Assembly: GCF_024599795.1 (NCBI RefSeq)
Contig: NZ_CP102246.1
Span: forward strand, 1,240,001 to 1,304,000
Origin: Enterobacter cloacae complex sp. R_G8
GTDB lineage: Bacteria > Pseudomonadota > Gammaproteobacteria > Enterobacterales > Enterobacteriaceae
DNA length: 64,000 bases
Reading direction: 5' to 3'
A program made the position numbers and the translations under genes. This document shows positions 49,041 through 60,277 of the stretch, one piece after another. The notes under the pieces were generated by a model. That model was not told where the DNA came from, made no database searches, and saw only the letters and a list, made by a program, of their open reading frames with translations. Each line of letters begins with the position of its first letter. The first letter of the stretch is position 1.

Positions 49041-50174
49041 TTAAGCAGGCAGTGATTTCAGCAGAGCGAAAGCCTCCTTCATCCGGTCTTCACTGACGAC
49101 AAAGGCGCGTATCTGACCCTCGTTATCCACGCCTCGCGCGACCATGCCCTGCGGGTCGAGGGTGATTTGCCAGTGCAGATCCTGGCGCTGCGTTTCGCCT
49201 GCCAGATGCAGCGGCATGTCAGGCGTTTTCACCTTCACCAGCATGGCCGGTAATTTCAGCGGTGCGCTGCCGCCGAGCAGGTTTTTTGCCAGATGCATGG
49301 CGCCAAGCTGGATCGGCTGCAGGAAAGGCAGCACCTGACCGTTGATTTCCGCACAGTCCCCCAACGCGTAAATGTCGGGCTGCGTGGTTTGCAGGTAGCT
49401 ATTCACCTTCACACCACGGTCTGTTTCTGCGCCAGCGCGGTGCGCCAGCGCGGTTTCCGGGCGCAGCCCTGTCGCGGCAATCACCACATCGACCTCCACG
49501 CTGCGGTTGCGGTCAAGCGTTGCGCGAATGCCGCCTTCGGTTTTGCTCAGACTCTGCAATTGCGATTTCAGCAGCAGATGCACGCCCATGTCAGTCAGAC
49601 GGTGCTGTAAGCGACTGCTTACTTCTGCGGGCATCAAGGCCGACAGAATGCTTGCCGCGTGGTCGACCAGAGTGACGGCTTTACCTGCGCGACAGAAATC
49701 CATCGCCAGTTCGGTGCCAATCAGACCGCCGCCAACAATCATCACCCGCCTTGCGTCGCAAAGCGTCGTTTCACAGGCCTGGTACGCCTGCTGACTGTTC
49801 AGGGTGATCATCAGCTCGCGGCCTTCAACCGGCGGCACGAAAGCAGAGGCTCCCGTCGCCAGCACCAGCTTGTCGTACTGCCAGGTTTTGTCTTTCGCTT
49901 TTACCACGTGCGCGGCAGCGTCGATATCGGTGACCCAGGTGTAGGGAAACAGGCGCAGGTTGAACTGCTCCGCGAACTCTCCCGCCGTCTGGCGGGTGAG
50001 ATCGTCAGCGCGCTGGTTCAGGCTAATCACATGGCTTAGATCAGGCTTGTTGTACTCATTCATGCTGTCGGCGGCGATGACCGTCAGCGGCACGTTTGCA
50101 TCCTGTTTGCGGATATTTTTCACCAACTGGCGGGCGGCAAAGCCCGAGCCGATGATGACAATGCCATTGCTCAT
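49041..50174 (-). CDS. norW: NADH:flavorubredoxin reductase NorW
   Basis: FAD-dependent reductase that passes electrons from NADH to NorV. The 377 residues show the N-terminal FAD-binding [20 protein letters not shown], the NADH-binding [18 protein letters not shown] and the second FAD motif [11 protein letters not shown]. Overlaps norV by 4 nt (ATGA), so the two are co-translated. Confidence 0.97.
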   Translation of the reverse strand: MSNGIVIIGSGFAARQLVKNIRKQDANVPLTVIAADSMNEYNKPDLSHVISLNQRADDLTRQTAGEFAEQFNLRLFPYTWVTDIDAAAHVVKAKDKTWQYDKLVLATGASAFVPPVEGRELMITLNSQQAYQACETTLCDARRVMIVGGGLIGTELAMDFCRAGKAVTLVDHAASILSALMPAEVSSRLQHRLTDMGVHLLLKSQLQSLSKTEGGIRATLDRNRSVEVDVVIAATGLRPETALAHRAGAETDRGVKVNSYLQTTQPDIYALGDCAEINGQVLPFLQPIQLGAMHLAKNLLGGSAPLKLPAMLVKVKTPDMPLHLAGETQRQDLHWQITLDPQGMVARGVDNEGQIRAFVVSEDRMKEAFALLKSLPA

Positions 50175-51604
50175 TTTGCCTCCGTTGCCAGTTCGTCAAA
50201 GACGTCTTTCCCAAGGGAACATTCCGGGCAGAGGAAGGTGTCCGGCACCTCACTCCACGGCGTACCCGGTGCGACATCCTGCAGCGGCTCGCCCTGTTCC
50301 GGATCGTAGATCCACTGGCAGACACTGCACTGCATGCGTGGGCCAGGATCGGCGGTCGCGGCGCAGGCCTCCTGCTGTTCGGTCGGTTTTGCTGCCTGCG
50401 GAAGCGGTGCGAGCGCCCACTGACGCGCAATATCGCGGCCGTGCTGACGGCAGATTTCCAGCGCGTCGAGATCAGGCCGCCATTTGGCCTTCAGGCTCAT
50501 GGACATCTCAAAACCGGCATCCTGCAGGCGGGTAGAAAGACGATCTACCGCACCGCCGCTCCAGCCGTGGGAGCCAAAGGCGCTGGCGCGTTTGTTGCGA
50601 AAGCGCAGGCCGGTCATCTCTTCCACCAGGCCGGCTATTTTCGGCATCATCACGTTGTTCATGGTGGAGGTGCCCACCAGCACGCCCTTAGAGCGGAAGA
50701 CGTTGGTGAGGATCTCGTTTTTATCGCTGCGCGCCACGTTGAAGATTTTCACCGCCACGTTCGGGTCCGCTTCGTTGATGCCCTGGGCAATCGCATCCGC
50801 CATCATGCGGGTGTTGTTGGACATGGTGTCGTAGAAAATCGTGATGCGGTCTTCCTGATAATCCGCCGCCCATTTCAGGTACAGCTCAACGATCTGGGTA
50901 GGGTTTTCACGCCACACCACGCCGTGGGAGGTGGCAATCATATCCACCGGCAGGTTGAAGCCGAGGATCTCGCTGATTTTTGGCGTCACCAGACGGCTGA
51001 ACGGGGTCAGGATGTTGGCGTAGTAGCGCTGGCACTGTTCAAACAGCTCGGTCTGATCCACTTCATCGTTAAACATACGTTCGTCGCAGTAGTGCTGACC
51101 AAAGGCGTCGTTGCTGAACAGTACCGCATCGCCGGTCAGGTAGGTCATCATGCTGTCCGGCCAGTGCAGCATCGGGGTTTCCACGAAGATCAGCTGTTTG
51201 CCGTTACCAATATCCAGCGTGTCGCCGGTTTTCACGGTGTGGAAGTTCCACTCCGGATGGTGATGGTGACCGTTGATGGAGTCGATGGCGTTGGTGGTGC
51301 AGTAGATTGGGGTATCCGGAATGTGGGACATCAACTCGGTCAGCGCCCCGGCGTGATCCTCTTCCGCGTGGTTGATGATGATGTAGTCGATATCGTTCAG
51401 ATCGATTTCGCTGCGCAGGTTCTGCACGAACTCGCGGCTGAATTTGTGATCGACGGTATCGATCAGCACGTTTTTACCTTCTCGGATGAGATAGCTGTTG
51501 TAGCTGCTGCCGCGCAGCGTTTTGTATTCCGTCCCGTGGAAATCACGCACTTCCCAGTCACGTTGACCGACCCAATGAATGTTATTTTTAACCAGAATAG
51601 ACAT
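50171..51604 (-). CDS. norV: Anaerobic nitric oxide reductase flavorubredoxin NorV
   Basis: Reduces NO to N2O under anaerobic conditions. The 477 residues comprise a beta-lactamase-like di-iron domain with ligands in [15 protein letters not shown], a flavodoxin domain ([20 protein letters not shown]) and a C-terminal rubredoxin with [13 protein letters not shown] and CPECSLG. The gene is preceded by a sigma-54-type promoter and three NorR sites. Confidence 0.98.
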   Translation of the reverse strand: MSILVKNNIHWVGQRDWEVRDFHGTEYKTLRGSSYNSYLIREGKNVLIDTVDHKFSREFVQNLRSEIDLNDIDYIIINHAEEDHAGALTELMSHIPDTPIYCTTNAIDSINGHHHHPEWNFHTVKTGDTLDIGNGKQLIFVETPMLHWPDSMMTYLTGDAVLFSNDAFGQHYCDERMFNDEVDQTELFEQCQRYYANILTPFSRLVTPKISEILGFNLPVDMIATSHGVVWRENPTQIVELYLKWAADYQEDRITIFYDTMSNNTRMMADAIAQGINEADPNVAVKIFNVARSDKNEILTNVFRSKGVLVGTSTMNNVMMPKIAGLVEEMTGLRFRNKRASAFGSHGWSGGAVDRLSTRLQDAGFEMSMSLKAKWRPDLDALEICRQHGRDIARQWALAPLPQAAKPTEQQEACAATADPGPRMQCSVCQWIYDPEQGEPLQDVAPGTPWSEVPDTFLCPECSLGKDVFDELATEAK

Positions 51605-51650
51605 AGCAACCTCAAATAATACGGCGTGTTAAATAAGATATTTTGTCTAT

Positions 51651-51666
51651 ATCAACTTGCGTGCCA
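51651..51666 (-). promoter_or_regulatory. Sigma-54-type promoter of norVW
   Basis: On the minus strand TGGCACGCAAGTTGAT, with a perfect -24 and a -12 reading TTGA (the C of GC replaced). About 47-62 nt upstream of the norV start. NorR-dependent sigma-54 transcription is established for norVW. Confidence 0.7.
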
Positions 51667-51720
51667 ACTTTTATTTTATTGATTTTTATGGGTTAAAATT
51701 TTTATTCCCCGGAATGGGTA

Positions 51721-51776
51721 GTCATTATGACTATTGTTAAAGATGTCAATATGACACTATGTACTGTCAAAATGAC
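51721..51776. promoter_or_regulatory. Three NorR enhancer sites
   Basis: GTCATTATGAC (51721-51731), GTCAATATGAC (51745-51755) and GTCAAAATGAC (51766-51776) each fit the NorR core GT-N7-AC. E. coli also needs three sites here, which nucleate a NorR hexamer. They lie 55-125 bp upstream of the norV promoter and just before norR, so NorR may autoregulate. Confidence 0.88.
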
Positions 51777-51788
51777 AGCGAGGCAGAT

Positions 51789-53303
51789 ATGAGCTTTTCC
51801 GTAGACGTGCTGGCGAAGATCGCCATTGAACTGCAAACCGGTATCGGTCATCAGGATCGTTTTCAGCGGCTGATTTCCACGCTGCGCCACGTGCTGGACT
51901 GCGATGCATCGGCGCTGCTGCGCTATGAAGGACGACAGTTTATACCTCTGGCTATCGACGGGCTGGCGCAGGACGTTCTTGGAAGGCGTTTTATCCTGGA
52001 AGGCCACCCGCGGCTGGAGACCATCGCCCGGGCAGGTGACGTGGTGCGTTTTCCGGCGGACAGCGATCTGCCCGATCCGTACGACGGCCTTATACCGGGG
52101 CAGGAGAGCCTGAAGGTACATGCCTGTATCGGGCTGCCGCTGTTTGCCGGACAAAACCTGATTGGGGCGCTGACCCTTGATGGGATGTCGCCGGACCAGT
52201 TCGATACCTTCAGCGACGAAGAGTTGCGCCTGATTGCGGCCCTGGCCGCCGGGGCGCTGAACAATGCTCTGCTGATTGAACAGCTGGAGAGCCAGAATAT
52301 TCTTCCTGGCAGCCCGGTGGCGTTTGAACAGGTCGCGCATACGGAGATGATTGGCCTCTCGCCAGGCATGGTACAACTCAAAAAAGAGATTGAGATCGTC
52401 GCGGCATCCGATTTGAACGTGCTCATCTTCGGTGAGACCGGCACCGGTAAAGAGCTGGTGGCGAAATCCATTCACGAAGCTTCACCGCGTGCGGCCAACC
52501 CGCTGGTCTATCTTAACTGCGCTGCACTGCCGGAAAGCGTGGCGGAAAGTGAGCTGTTTGGTCACGTTAAAGGGGCATTTACCGGCGCCATCAGCAACCG
52601 CAGCGGTAAGTTTGAAATGGCCGATAACGGCACGCTGTTCCTCGATGAAATAGGCGAGCTTTCGCTGTCGCTGCAGGCCAAGCTGCTGCGCGTATTACAG
52701 TACGGTGATATTCAGCGCGTGGGAGACGACCGCAGCTTACGGGTCAACGTGCGCGTGCTGGCGGCAACCAACCGCGACCTGCGCGAAGCGGTGCTTAACG
52801 GCAATTTCCGCGCCGATCTGTTCCATCGTCTGAGCGTTTTTCCGCTTACCGTGCCGCCGCTGCGCGAGCGTGGGGACGATGTGGTGCTGCTGGCGGGTTT
52901 TTTCTGCGAACAGTGTCGGCTCAAAATGGGCTTGTCGCGCGTGGTATTGAGCCCGGGGGCGCGGAGCCATCTGCTGACCTACGCCTGGCCGGGTAACGTA
53001 CGCGAGCTGGAGCACGCCATCCATCGCGCGGTGGTGCTGGCGCGGGCGACGCGCTCAGGGGATGAAATCGTGATTCATGCGCGGCATTTTGCGCTGCATG
53101 AGGAAAGTGCCCCGCTCGTGAAGCCCGCAACGCCTGAGAGCGTGAACGAGAACCTGCGCGAGGCGACAGAAGAATTTCAGCGCCAGATGATTACCCGCGC
53201 GCTGGAGCAGAACAACCGCAGTTGGGCGGCGTGCGCGCGGGCGCTGGAAATGGACGTCGCCAACCTGCACCGGCTGGCGAAGCGTCTGGGACTGAAGGGT
53301 TAA
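51789..53303 (+). CDS. norR: NO-sensing sigma-54 activator NorR
   Basis: Enhancer-binding protein whose N-terminal GAF domain carries a non-haem iron that binds NO, relieving inhibition of the AAA+ domain. Start ATG 51789 ([20 protein letters not shown]) after GAGGCAGAT gives 504 residues, the E. coli length. Walker A GETGTGKE, the loop GAFTGAISN and the C-terminal HTH ([22 protein letters not shown]) are visible. Divergent from norVW. Its stop overlaps the convergent gutQ stop. Confidence 0.97.
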   Translation: MSFSVDVLAKIAIELQTGIGHQDRFQRLISTLRHVLDCDASALLRYEGRQFIPLAIDGLAQDVLGRRFILEGHPRLETIARAGDVVRFPADSDLPDPYDGLIPGQESLKVHACIGLPLFAGQNLIGALTLDGMSPDQFDTFSDEELRLIAALAAGALNNALLIEQLESQNILPGSPVAFEQVAHTEMIGLSPGMVQLKKEIEIVAASDLNVLIFGETGTGKELVAKSIHEASPRAANPLVYLNCAALPESVAESELFGHVKGAFTGAISNRSGKFEMADNGTLFLDEIGELSLSLQAKLLRVLQYGDIQRVGDDRSLRVNVRVLAATNRDLREAVLNGNFRADLFHRLSVFPLTVPPLRERGDDVVLLAGFFCEQCRLKMGLSRVVLSPGARSHLLTYAWPGNVRELEHAIHRAVVLARATRSGDEIVIHARHFALHEESAPLVKPATPESVNENLREATEEFQRQMITRALEQNNRSWAACARALEMDVANLHRLAKRLGLKG

Positions 53304-54265
53304 ATAATGCCTGCCTGGTAGAAATCCTGCAGGTTGATGGCGCCGCACAGGCGGCCAGCGTCATCCACCACCGGTGCGGCGGTGATTTTACGTTTCATCA
53401 GCACCTCTTTGGCTTCAATGGCGCGGCTGCTGGCATTCAGCGTTAACCCGCCCGGGGTCATCGCTTCTGACACGCGTGCCTCCAGCTTGCCGCCGCCCAC
53501 CAGCCAGCGGCGCAGGTCGCCGTCGGTAAAGACGCCTTTCACCTGACGCATATCGTCGCAGACGGCGACCAGTCCCAGCCCGGTGCGGCTCAGTTCCAGC
53601 ATCGCGTCCATCACGCTGGTGTCGAGTTTGACCTGCGGGATGGCATCGCCGGTACGCATCAGATGATGAACGTTATTCAGCAAGCGGGCGCCGAGTGCCC
53701 CGGCAGGGTGTGAACGGGCGAAATCTTCTTCATTGAAACCGCGCGCCTGCATGACCGCCATCGCCAGCGCGTCGCCCATCATCAGGGTGTTGACGGTGCT
53801 GGAGGTGGGGGCGAGGTGCATCGGGCAGGCTTCGCGCTCCACGGCAATATCCAGCACCGCTTTGGCCGCCAGTGCCAGCGGCGAGCGGGATTTACCGGTC
53901 ATGGCCAGCAGGGCGATCGATTTTTCCTGCAGACGCGGGATGATGAGATCCAGCTCTTTGGCTGAGCCGGAGTAAGAAATAAACAGCATCACGTCGCGGC
54001 TTTCGATCATCCCCAGATCGCCATGCAGGGCTTCAGCCGGGTGCACGAAGAACGCCGGTGTGCCGGTGCTCGCCAGCGTCGCGGCAATTTTCTTGCCGAT
54101 GTGGCCGGACTTGCCGATCCCGGAGACAATCACTTTGCCTTTGCACTCAATAATAATATTGGCGGCGCGCACAAAATCTTCACCCAGCCGTTCCGGCAGC
54201 CGACTGGCCTCCTGCAGTTCCAGCATCAGGGTCTGACGGCCAGCGTTTAACAGAAAATCACTCAT
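53300..54265 (-). CDS. gutQ: Arabinose 5-phosphate isomerase GutQ
   Basis: Interconverts ribulose 5-phosphate and arabinose 5-phosphate, the precursor of Kdo. The 321 residues consist of a SIS domain ([25 protein letters not shown]) and two CBS domains. The His-containing catalytic region [12 protein letters not shown] is present. It overlaps srlR by 8 nt at the end of the glucitol operon and is a paralogue of KdsD. Confidence 0.95.
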   Translation of the reverse strand: MSDFLLNAGRQTLMLELQEASRLPERLGEDFVRAANIIIECKGKVIVSGIGKSGHIGKKIAATLASTGTPAFFVHPAEALHGDLGMIESRDVMLFISYSGSAKELDLIIPRLQEKSIALLAMTGKSRSPLALAAKAVLDIAVEREACPMHLAPTSSTVNTLMMGDALAMAVMQARGFNEEDFARSHPAGALGARLLNNVHHLMRTGDAIPQVKLDTSVMDAMLELSRTGLGLVAVCDDMRQVKGVFTDGDLRRWLVGGGKLEARVSEAMTPGGLTLNASSRAIEAKEVLMKRKITAAPVVDDAGRLCGAINLQDFYQAGII

Positions 54266-55031
54266 CTTTCTCTCCAGTTACGATTACATCGATGCCTTTC
54301 TCTTCCAGCGCTTTTTTGAACGCCGGATCGATCCCTGCGTCGGTAATCAGCTTATCGACGCTTTCAAGGCTACAGACTATGTTGGGGCTTTTACGGCCAA
54401 ACTTCGAGGAGTCCGCCATTAAAATCACTTCCCGGGCGGCGTTGCACATGGCTTTACTGACGCTGAACACTTCGTTGAAGGTGGTAACACCGGCATTCAG
54501 GTCGATGCCGTCGGTACCCATAAACAGTTTGTCAAAGCTGAAGTGCTCGAAGGCATTTTCTGCCAGCTGGCCGTGAAATGACGCTGATTTTTTACGGAAG
54601 GTACCGCCAGGCATCAGAATGGTTTGTTCACTGTCAAACTCCGCGAGAGCGTTGACGATATGCAGGCTGTTGGTCATCACCGTGATGTTGTTAAAGCGGC
54701 TGAGCAGCGGGATCATCTGCAGGACGGTGCTGCCCGCATCAAGAATAATGGAGTCGCCATCATGGATAAATTTCACGGCGGCTTCGGCAATCAGCGCTTT
54801 CTGGTGGGTGTTGATCAGCGTTTTGTGATCGATAGGCGGGTCGGCTTCGTCTTTATTGAGCATCACCCCGCCGTAGGTTCGAATGACTGCGCCAGCGTTT
54901 TCGAGCAATACCAGGTCCTTGCGTATTGTTGTGCCGGTGGTGTCAAAGTAGTGGGCCAGCTCCTCTACCGAGCTTTTCCCCTGCTTTTGCAGATGCTCAA
55001 GAATGGCCGCCTGCCGCTGACGTGGTTTCAT
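54258..55031 (-). CDS. srlR: DeoR-family repressor of the glucitol operon, SrlR (GutR)
   Basis: A 257-residue repressor with the DeoR N-terminal HTH ([38 protein letters not shown]) and the sugar-phosphate sensor domain ([29 protein letters not shown]). It follows gutM by 63 nt and has a strong palindrome directly upstream. Confidence 0.95.
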   Translation of the reverse strand: MKPRQRQAAILEHLQKQGKSSVEELAHYFDTTGTTIRKDLVLLENAGAVIRTYGGVMLNKDEADPPIDHKTLINTHQKALIAEAAVKFIHDGDSIILDAGSTVLQMIPLLSRFNNITVMTNSLHIVNALAEFDSEQTILMPGGTFRKKSASFHGQLAENAFEHFSFDKLFMGTDGIDLNAGVTTFNEVFSVSKAMCNAAREVILMADSSKFGRKSPNIVCSLESVDKLITDAGIDPAFKKALEEKGIDVIVTGEKDE

Positions 55032-55050
55032 AGGCGCTTCGTTCCTTAGG

Positions 55051-55072
55051 TTGCGAAATGATAATTTCGCAA
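55051..55072. promoter_or_regulatory. Palindrome upstream of srlR
   Basis: Perfect 9-bp arms TTGCGAAAT and ATTTCGCAA around GATA, 20-41 nt before the srlR start. A candidate SrlR autoregulatory operator or internal promoter element. No T-run follows on the minus strand, which argues against a terminator. Confidence 0.5.
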
Positions 55073-55094
55073 GTCTATAGCTTTCACAACGAAA

Positions 55095-55454
55095 TTATCC
55101 ATGTTTCAGATTAAGCGCTAATGATAGTGCATTCTGACAGAGTGGATCATGGGGAAAGATCACATCAGGCCGCAATTCCTGCAAAGAAATGCCGTTGATT
55201 GCCTGGATTTTCACCGGTCGGGCAAAGACGGTCATGCCGCGCATGATCAGGGAATCGCAGACGTTATTGTTTTCATCCAGCGCAACGGCGACAACGACGC
55301 GTGGTTTGAAGCGTCCACCGGAACGCCCGACGCCCACGCGACCTTGCTGACACAGAGCGTCAAACGCGCGGTTAAACTGGTGGATTTGCCAGCCGCCAAA
55401 CGCCAGCTGGCAGATCCAGGCGAGGGCGGCGACGGTGATGAGTGCGGTTACCAT
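55095..55454 (-). CDS. gutM: Glucitol operon activator GutM
   Basis: A 119-residue positive regulator of srl. It has one N-terminal hydrophobic segment (MVTALITVAALAWICQLAFG), then a soluble part with GGRFKPRVVVAVALDENNNV. Size, sequence and place between srlD and srlR match E. coli GutM. How a membrane-anchored protein activates the operon is unclear. Confidence 0.93.
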   Translation of the reverse strand: MVTALITVAALAWICQLAFGGWQIHQFNRAFDALCQQGRVGVGRSGGRFKPRVVVAVALDENNNVCDSLIMRGMTVFARPVKIQAINGISLQELRPDVIFPHDPLCQNALSLALNLKHG

Positions 55455-55473
55455 ATCGGCTCCTTGTTATATT

Positions 55474-55506
55474 CCCTCTCCCTGTGGGAGAGGGGTAGGG
55501 TGAGGG
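55474..55506 (+). repeat. Dispersed palindrome, copy between srlD and gutM
   Basis: CCCTCTCCC-TGT-GGGAGAGGG followed by GTAGGGTGAGGG. It lies inside the srl operon, so it may set the relative levels of the structural and regulatory parts of the message. Confidence 0.8.
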
Positions 55507-55521
55507 CATCAGCCTGCTCGA

Positions 55522-56301
55522 TCAGAACATCACCTGCCCACCGGTGACGTTAATCGACTGCCCGGTGCAGTAAGAGGCTTTCGGGCTGGCATAGAACAGC
55601 AGGATATTCAGCACATCCTGATAGTCGCACCCGCGCTTCAACGGCACTTTGTCGATGTAATACTGCTCCACTTCATCTTCTTTGATGCCAAGCTTGGTGG
55701 CGTACTGCGGCAGAAGCGACTGGAACATTGGCGACTTCAGCAGGTTGCCCAGCATCAGCGAGTGAACGGTAATTCCGTATTCGGCCAGATCCAGCGCCAG
55801 AGACTGCGTCAGCCCTACGCCGCCAAACTTCGCCGCGCTGTAGCCGGAGTTGTGTTTGCTGCCCACTTTCCCCGATTTGGAGTTGATCTGAATGATGCGC
55901 CCCTGAATGCCGTCGCGGATCATCAGACGGGAAAACTCACGGGCGCAGAGGAAGTAGCCTACCAGATTCACCTGCAGGGAGCGGTCAAAATCCCCCAGCT
56001 CGACATCGCTGATAAACGCCGCTTTGGCAATCCCGGCACTATAGACCAGCAGGTCGGTACGGCCAAAAATCTCGTCTACCCCGCGGGCCAGCGCCATGAC
56101 GCTCTGCTCGCTGGTGGCATCGGCACCAAACCCGTATGCCATTCCTTCACCAAATTCGGTGTTGATGGTATCCGCCACGCGGGCGGCTTTTTCACTCTGA
56201 ATATCCACTACCGCCACGCGGTAACCTTCTGCGGCAAGCCCACGGCAGAGAAACTCTCCTAAGGTTTGTCCTCCACCAATGACAACGGCAACCTGACTCA
56301 T
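55522..56301 (-). CDS. srlD: Sorbitol-6-phosphate dehydrogenase SrlD
   Basis: Oxidises glucitol 6-phosphate to fructose 6-phosphate with NAD+. The 259-residue short-chain dehydrogenase has the cofactor loop VVIGGGQTLGEFLCRGLA, catalytic YSAAK (SGYSAAKFGGVG) with an upstream Ser in INSKSGKVG, and a D (VVDIQ) selecting NAD. It starts 15 nt after srlB. Confidence 0.96.
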   Translation of the reverse strand: MSQVAVVIGGGQTLGEFLCRGLAAEGYRVAVVDIQSEKAARVADTINTEFGEGMAYGFGADATSEQSVMALARGVDEIFGRTDLLVYSAGIAKAAFISDVELGDFDRSLQVNLVGYFLCAREFSRLMIRDGIQGRIIQINSKSGKVGSKHNSGYSAAKFGGVGLTQSLALDLAEYGITVHSLMLGNLLKSPMFQSLLPQYATKLGIKEDEVEQYYIDKVPLKRGCDYQDVLNILLFYASPKASYCTGQSINVTGGQVMF

Positions 56302-56316
56302 AACGCTCTCCTTAAA

Positions 56317-56688
56317 TTACGCAACAAATTTTAATGTGCAGCCTGGGGTAACAGCCTGCGGAACCGGGCCATCCACGTGAACCGTGCCGGGATATTCCGC
56401 CTGCGCCTGGCCATCGAACCGCAGGGTGATGTGGCCCAGCTCGCGCAGATTTTGCTCGGCCACGTCGCCCACTGCGGTGACGGCATAGCGGGTATCACCC
56501 AGCTCCAGCTGGCTTCCCGCTTTCAACTCTCCGTGCAGTTCGCCGTGACAGTGGATAAAGCAAAACTCTTCGATATCTGCCGGTGCACCTTCGCGGAAAG
56601 TGATCAGCATCTGGTCGCTGAGCGCATCGGCCGCGCTCTGGCCGATGCGGGTAATGGTGGTCTGATAAATCACGGTCATTGCAGGCAC
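56317..56688 (-). CDS. srlB: PTS glucitol/sorbitol EIIA component SrlB
   Basis: Cytoplasmic EIIA of 123 residues that carries phosphate from HPr to SrlE. The sequence MTVIYQTTITRIGQSAADAL and the His in EEFCFIHCHGELHGEL identify it. A Met 3 codons upstream (MPAMTVIYQ) is the annotated alternative start. It is 3 nt from srlE. Confidence 0.95.
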   Translation of the reverse strand: MPAMTVIYQTTITRIGQSAADALSDQMLITFREGAPADIEEFCFIHCHGELHGELKAGSQLELGDTRYAVTAVGDVAEQNLRELGHITLRFDGQAQAEYPGTVHVDGPVPQAVTPGCTLKFVA

Positions 56689-56691
56689 CTC

Positions 56692-58484
<1,793 letters not shown>

Positions 58485-59585
58485 ATGTTCAAGCGTCGTT
58501 ATGCAGCGTTGTTACCTGCGCTTATTCTGCTGTCCGCCTGTAGTAGTAAACCCAAGACTGAAGCCGCTGTGCAGACGGCTGGCGCGCCTTCCGGAGGATT
58601 CCTGCTGGAGCCGCAGCACAATATGATGCAGATGGGTGGCGACTTCGCGAATAACCCGGCGGCCGAACAGTTCATCGATAAAATGGTGAGCAAACACGGC
58701 TTTGACAGACAGCAATTGCATGAAATTTTGTCGCAGGCGAAACGTCTGGACTACGTGCTGCGCCTGATGGACAGGCAGGCACCGACAGCGCAAGTGCCAA
58801 CCGGGCCAAACGGTGCGTGGTTGCGCTATCGCAAACAGTTTATTACCCCGGACAACGTGCAAAATGGCGTGGTGTTCTGGAATCAGTATGAAGATGCCCT
58901 CAATCGCGCATGGCAAGTCTACGGCGTGCCACCTGAAATCATCGTCGGCATTATCGGTGTGGAAACCCGCTGGGGTCGCGTGATGGGCAAAACCCGCATT
59001 CTCGATGCGCTGGCCACGCTCTCGTTTAACTACCCGCGTCGTGCCGAATACTTCTCTTCCGAGCTGGAAACCTTCCTGCTGATGGCGCGTAACGAGCAGG
59101 ATGACCCGCTCGATCTGAAAGGCTCGTTTGCCGGTGCGATGGGCTATGGTCAGTTCATGCCGTCTTCCTACAAGCAGTATGCCGTCGACTTTAACGGAGA
59201 CGGACACATCAATCTGTGGGATCCGGTGGATGCCATCGGCAGCGTGGCGAACTACTTCAAGGCACACGGCTGGACGCCGGGTGGGCAGGTAGCCGTACAG
59301 GCCAATGGCGAGGCGTTTGGTCTGGAAAACGGCTTTAAAACCAAATACAGCGTTGCGCAGCTGACGGCGGCAGGTTTAACGCCAACGCAGCCGCTGGGTA
59401 ATGTCGATCAGGTGAGCCTGCTGCGTCTGGATGTGGGAACCGGTTATCAGTACTGGTACGGCATGCCGAACTTCTACACCATCACCCGCTATAACCACAG
59501 CACGCACTATGCGATGGCGGTGTGGCAGTTGGGTCTGGCGGTATCGCAGGCGCGTGTCCCTGCGGCGTCACCGTTTAGTCAGTAA
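58485..59585 (+). CDS. mltB: Membrane-bound lytic murein transglycosylase B
   Basis: Outer-membrane lipoprotein that cleaves peptidoglycan glycan strands to 1,6-anhydro ends. Start ATG 58485 gives a signal peptide with lipobox LSAC (Cys19) and 366 residues (361 in E. coli). The catalytic Glu is in IIGVETRWGRVMGK, and AGAMGYGQFMPSSYKQYA is the substrate groove. An in-frame ATG at 58428 would destroy the signal peptide. Confidence 0.96.
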   Translation: MFKRRYAALLPALILLSACSSKPKTEAAVQTAGAPSGGFLLEPQHNMMQMGGDFANNPAAEQFIDKMVSKHGFDRQQLHEILSQAKRLDYVLRLMDRQAPTAQVPTGPNGAWLRYRKQFITPDNVQNGVVFWNQYEDALNRAWQVYGVPPEIIVGIIGVETRWGRVMGKTRILDALATLSFNYPRRAEYFSSELETFLLMARNEQDDPLDLKGSFAGAMGYGQFMPSSYKQYAVDFNGDGHINLWDPVDAIGSVANYFKAHGWTPGGQVAVQANGEAFGLENGFKTKYSVAQLTAAGLTPTQPLGNVDQVSLLRLDVGTGYQYWYGMPNFYTITRYNHSTHYAMAVWQLGLAVSQARVPAASPFSQ

Positions 59586-59599
59586 GTCGCTTTATTCCT

Positions 59600-59689
59600 C
59601 CCTCTCCCTGTGGGCTGAGGGTTCCCCACAAAATAATGCCTGCACGGAGGACTCCCTCTCCCTTGAGGGAGAGGGCTGGGGTGAGGGGG
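59600..59689 (+). repeat. Two dispersed palindromes downstream of mltB
   Basis: A decayed copy near 59600-59625 (CCCTCTCCCTGTGGGCTGAGG) and a full copy at 59654-59689 (CCCTCTCCC-TTGA-GGGAGAGGG, then CTGGGGTGAGGGGG). Same orientation as the copies at 37.1, 55.5 and 60.0 kb. Confidence 0.75.
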
Positions 59690-59763
59690 AACATATGGCT
59701 GTAGAGGTCATTCCGTTCACTTTATGTTCCTTGCTACTCTGTAACAACATGACCCGTGAACGT

Positions 59764-59967
59764 GCCAGGGTGGCTCAGTCGCCACCACCCTGGCAACCCG
59801 GGCTCCCGGCGGTAAATCGCCGCTTCGCGGTGCCCTCGGCTTATTCCTTCCGGCTTATCGGGGACGGGCGGAGGTAACGTCCCTGTAAAGCCGCCCTCTC
59901 GGCGCATCCATGCGCCTCGCCCCGGCCTGCAGGAAACGCCTCAGCGATTTACAGCCGGACCAGGGTG
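59764..59967. ncRNA. Highly structured non-coding segment, candidate RNA of unknown class
   Basis: About 204 nt without a plausible protein, but with extensive pairing potential. A local hairpin GCCAGGGTGG (59764-59773) / CCACCCTGGC (59785-59794) competes with a long-range helix in which CACCCTGG (59786-59793), CCGGC (59806-59810) and GTAAATCGC (59812-59820) match CCAGGGTG (59960-59967), GCCGG (59954-59958) and GCGATTTAC (59944-59952) in the correct antiparallel order. Inside are smaller stems such as GGCGCAT-CC-ATGCGCC (59901-59916). The two-segment complementarity recalls the C4/CI antisense immunity RNAs of phages P1/P4, but that link is unproven. Strand unknown. Confidence 0.45.
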
Positions 59968-60032
59968 TCGCTGTAATTCATTCATTTTCCTGAAACAACA
60001 TTCGTCGCTTTCGGTAAAAAATTACTGGGGAT

Positions 60033-60066
60033 CCCTCAGCCCTGTGGGAGAGGGTTGGGGTGAGGG
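60033..60066 (+). repeat. Dispersed palindrome, copy right of the structured segment
   Basis: CCCTCAGCCCTGTGGGAGAG followed by GGTTGGGGTGAGGG; the left arm has diverged. With the copies at 59600-59689 it brackets the structured segment as direct repeats. Confidence 0.7.
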
Positions 60067-60135
60067 CCCCTCGCAGAAACATTTCGCCACACTCACTTTG
60101 CAAACGCGCCATTTACAACTCAATCGCCTTTCATT

Positions 60136-60154
60136 ATTGTTACGTTATAACATT
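60136..60154. promoter_or_regulatory. Candidate Zur box of the metal ABC operon
   Basis: ATTGTTACGTTATAACATT agrees with the enterobacterial Zur pattern (AATGTTATAATATAACATT) at 15 of 19 positions. It lies 16 nt before the small upstream ORF and 120 nt before the ATPase gene. It suggests induction on zinc starvation. Confidence 0.6.
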
Positions 60155-60169
60155 TAATGCGGTGTCAAA

Positions 60170-60277
60170 ATGTCAACGTCCCTTTTCTCTTTGTCTGCGG
60201 CAGCTAGGTTTCTGCTGGCGCTGGTCATTATCGTGTTTATCGGGCTGGCCGTGCGCTGGGCGGTGGCATTGCCATGA
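60170..60277 (+). CDS. Possible 35-residue single-pass membrane peptide
   Basis: ATG 60170 opens 35 codons: MSTSLFSLSAAARFLLALVI and onward to the end RWAVALP. One hydrophobic helix spans about residues 13-30. The stop overlaps the ATPase start as ATGA, so it could couple translation. No good Shine-Dalgarno is visible, so it may be only a leader. Unknown family. Confidence 0.4.
   Translation: MSTSLFSLSAAARFLLALVIIVFIGLAVRWAVALP

Noticed and set aside
48893..49096. A 67-codon plus-strand frame overlapping the norW end
   Set aside because: It runs through the norVW terminator hairpin and the antisense of norW. Poor start context.
59431..59877. A 148-codon plus-strand frame starting inside mltB and crossing the repeats
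   Set aside because: Out of frame with mltB, low-complexity through the palindromes, and no ribosome binding site.
59600..60066. Possible CRISPR-like array from the repeated palindromes
   Set aside because: Repeat spacing is irregular, the copies diverge, spacers are not uniform and no cas gene is present.
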